Source of the DNA: Bradyrhizobium algeriense
GTDB taxonomy: Bacteria; Pseudomonadota; Alphaproteobacteria; Rhizobiales; Xanthobacteraceae
Length of the DNA: 64,000 nucleotides
Reading direction: 5' to 3'
Assembly (NCBI RefSeq): GCF_036924595.1
Contig: NZ_JAZHRV010000001.1
Span: 3,534,001 to 3,598,000 of the forward strand
Each line of letters starts with the position of its first letter. Positions within the stretch are counted from its first letter, which is position 1. Below are positions 62,743 through 64,000 of the stretch, piece after piece. The notes beneath the pieces were generated by a model that worked only from the letters and a program-made list of their open reading frames with translations, had not been told where the DNA came from and made no database searches. The position numbers were made by a program, and so were the translations under genes.

Positions 62743-63835
62743 TGTGAACTTTCAGGAGGTTGTCCACTCGGCCCCGGCCGTGAACGCTGATGTCGCCAAA
62801 CACACAGCGATTCGCAGGGGGAGCCGAATGGACACTCATAAGAATGCGCCTTTGACGCCGAAAGGTCGAGAGGCGATGGTGCGGAGCGTCATCGAAGGTG
62901 GCCTGACCAACGCCGCAGCCGCGCTGAAATTTAACGTTTCGGCGAAGACGGTGGCCAAATGGGTCAACCGCTTCCGCGCGGAAGGCGTGAGTGGGTTGCG
63001 TGATCGCTCCTCAAGGCCCCTTTCATCGCCAAGCCAAACCCAGCCTGCCACATGCGCCGCAGTTGAGGCTTTGCGCCGGCATCGCCACACCGGCAAGCAG
63101 ATCGCGGCCGAGGTCGGGATCTCTCCGGCGACCGTCAGCCGCATCCTGCGTCGGCTCGGGCTAAACAGGCTCGCCGCGCTGGAGCCCGCCGAGCCGATCC
63201 GCCGCTATGAGCGCGAGCACCCTGGCGAGCTTATCCATCTCGATATCAAGAAGCTCGGCCGGATCGGCTCGGTGGGACATCGCATCACCGGGCGGTATCC
63301 TGGCGCGATCAACCGCCACCATGGCATCGGCTGGGAGTTCGTCCATGTCTGCATCGATGATGCTTCGCGCGTCGCCTTCGTCCAGGTCATGACCGATCAG
63401 CGCAAGGAAAGTGCTGTAGCTTTCCTTGAGGCCGCCGTCGCTTATTTCGCCAGGCTCGGAGTCCGCGTCGAGCGCGTGATGACGGATAATGGCTCGTGCT
63501 ACCGCTCAGAGAGCTTCCGAGCAGCTTGTAAACGCCTCGGCCTTCGCCAAATCTTCACCAGGCCTTATACGCCCAAGACCAAGGGCAAAGCCGAGCGCTT
63601 CATCCAAACCGCGCTTCGCGAATGGGCTTATGCGCAGGCCTACCAGAACTCAGACCAGCGAACGGCCGAACTGCCCAACTGGCTGCATCGCTACAATTGG
63701 CACCGGCCGCATGGTAGCCTGAAGGCCAACACACCCATCAGCCGACTCGGTTTAGCCGGGAACAACCTCTTGAGGCTCCACAGCTAGAGCACTCCGCCTT
63801 TTGAAGCGACCTTACATCATCCTGAAAGTGGTCGC
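62743..63835. mobile_element. Insertion sequence, IS481 family
   Basis: Imperfect terminal inverted repeats are visible: the left end TGTGAACTTTCAGGAGGTTG and the right end (reverse) TGCGACCACTTTCAGGATGA share ACTTTCAGGA and the following TGT spacing. A single transposase gene fills the element. A candidate target duplication (AGAT) flanks both ends but is too short to be sure. The final 165 bases of the window (63836-64000) show no supported feature. Confidence 0.7.
62828..63787 (+). CDS. IS481-family transposase
   Basis: A 319-residue DDE transposase. The N-terminal helix-turn-helix (LTNAAAALKFNVSAKTVAKW) is followed by a second helix pair, RHRHTGKQIAAEVGISPATVS. The DDE residues are Asp in LIHLDIKKLGRI, Asp in RVMTDNGSCYRSE and Glu in KGKAERFIQTALREWAY; the end carries the usual RYNWHRPHGSLK motif. 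All three catalytic residues are present, so the element may be active. The ATG at 62828 is preferred to a longer frame that enters the left inverted repeat. Confidence 0.92.
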   Translation: MDTHKNAPLTPKGREAMVRSVIEGGLTNAAAALKFNVSAKTVAKWVNRFRAEGVSGLRDRSSRPLSSPSQTQPATCAAVEALRRHRHTGKQIAAEVGISPATVSRILRRLGLNRLAALEPAEPIRRYEREHPGELIHLDIKKLGRIGSVGHRITGRYPGAINRHHGIGWEFVHVCIDDASRVAFVQVMTDQRKESAVAFLEAAVAYFARLGVRVERVMTDNGSCYRSESFRAACKRLGLRQIFTRPYTPKTKGKAERFIQTALREWAYAQAYQNSDQRTAELPNWLHRYNWHRPHGSLKANTPISRLGLAGNNLLRLHS

Positions 63836-64000
63836 AGATCGGACCTGCGCGGCAGGGATTGAAAACGCCAGTTCAGCAGAGTGAGAATCGGCTTCCGACC
63901 GGATTACGGCAAGCGTCGCCGGCGACCTGCTGCGCATCAGTCGCGCGATATGGACAGCCCCGCGAGAAGCGGAGCGTACGCGGCGAGCCTGCGGGATACG

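Overview
The window is a GC-rich alphaproteobacterial chromosome segment, most likely Bradyrhizobium or a close relative. The evidence is the gene set and order (glyA-nrdR-ribD-ribE-ribH-nusB-thiL; the DUF177-plsX-fabH-ihfA-merR block; a GcrA regulator; a Cbp3-type cytochrome bc1 chaperone; a K+-independent H+-pyrophosphatase). Several palindromic intergenic repeat families typical of Bradyrhizobium also occur, including the one that reads CERSEAI / MDCFASLAMT when translated by chance. No rRNA or CRISPR is present; one tRNA (Pro, GGG) was found.

Layout. 1-7.9 kb: exopolysaccharide assembly genes (CelD-like acyltransferase, Wzz/Wzc-like co-polymerase with a degenerate kinase domain, GT4 glycosyltransferase, undecaprenyl-phosphate sugar transferase, Wzy/O-antigen-ligase-like membrane protein). 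7.9-17.4 kb: mixed metabolic and hypothetical genes, a GcrA-family regulator, and two tandem paralogous membrane-anchored proteins with a possible third remnant. 17.4-24.7 kb: cold-shock protein, tRNA-Pro, MerR, IHF alpha, fabH, plsX, DUF177, Cbp3, BamE and a Bug-type binding protein. 24.7-33.2 kb: hppA, a second cold-shock gene, and the compact riboflavin/NusB/ThiL operon behind glyA and nrdR. 33.2-39.5 kb: GST, MFS transporter, Atu4866-like protein, a divergent aldo-keto reductase/LysR pair, and an Rrf2-methyltransferase pair.

39.7-47.0 kb holds the most system-like locus: five tightly packed genes (SWIM zinc finger, DUF5691, MoxR AAA+ ATPase, DUF5682, VWA protein), overlapping or nearly so. 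An intact MoxR ATPase and an intact VWA MIDAS site are combined with a DUF5682 protein whose motifs recall the TraB/TIKI fold. I infer an ATP-driven multi-component machine of unknown function. A Xre/RES toxin-antitoxin pair with a clear operator lies directly downstream.

48-54 kb: an XRE regulator with an in-frame amber codon where its N-terminus should be, facing a pair of palindromic operators; an NTF2-like secreted protein; a peptide-deformylase-like protein lacking two metal ligands; a methyltransferase, an amidase and a SRPBCC/ArsR pair. 54-64 kb is accessory DNA. It carries three separate traces of the 3' end of guaA (GMP synthase), a well-known genomic-island insertion site, which bracket small gene cassettes: an O-antigen-ligase cluster with small proteins, and a LysR/Tat-exported protein/MBL hydrolase cassette of lower GC. 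Beyond them lie an old-yellow-enzyme pseudogene, an NAD(P)-binding protein, a LysR regulator and an IS481-family element. I read this as successive insertions and decay at one attachment site.
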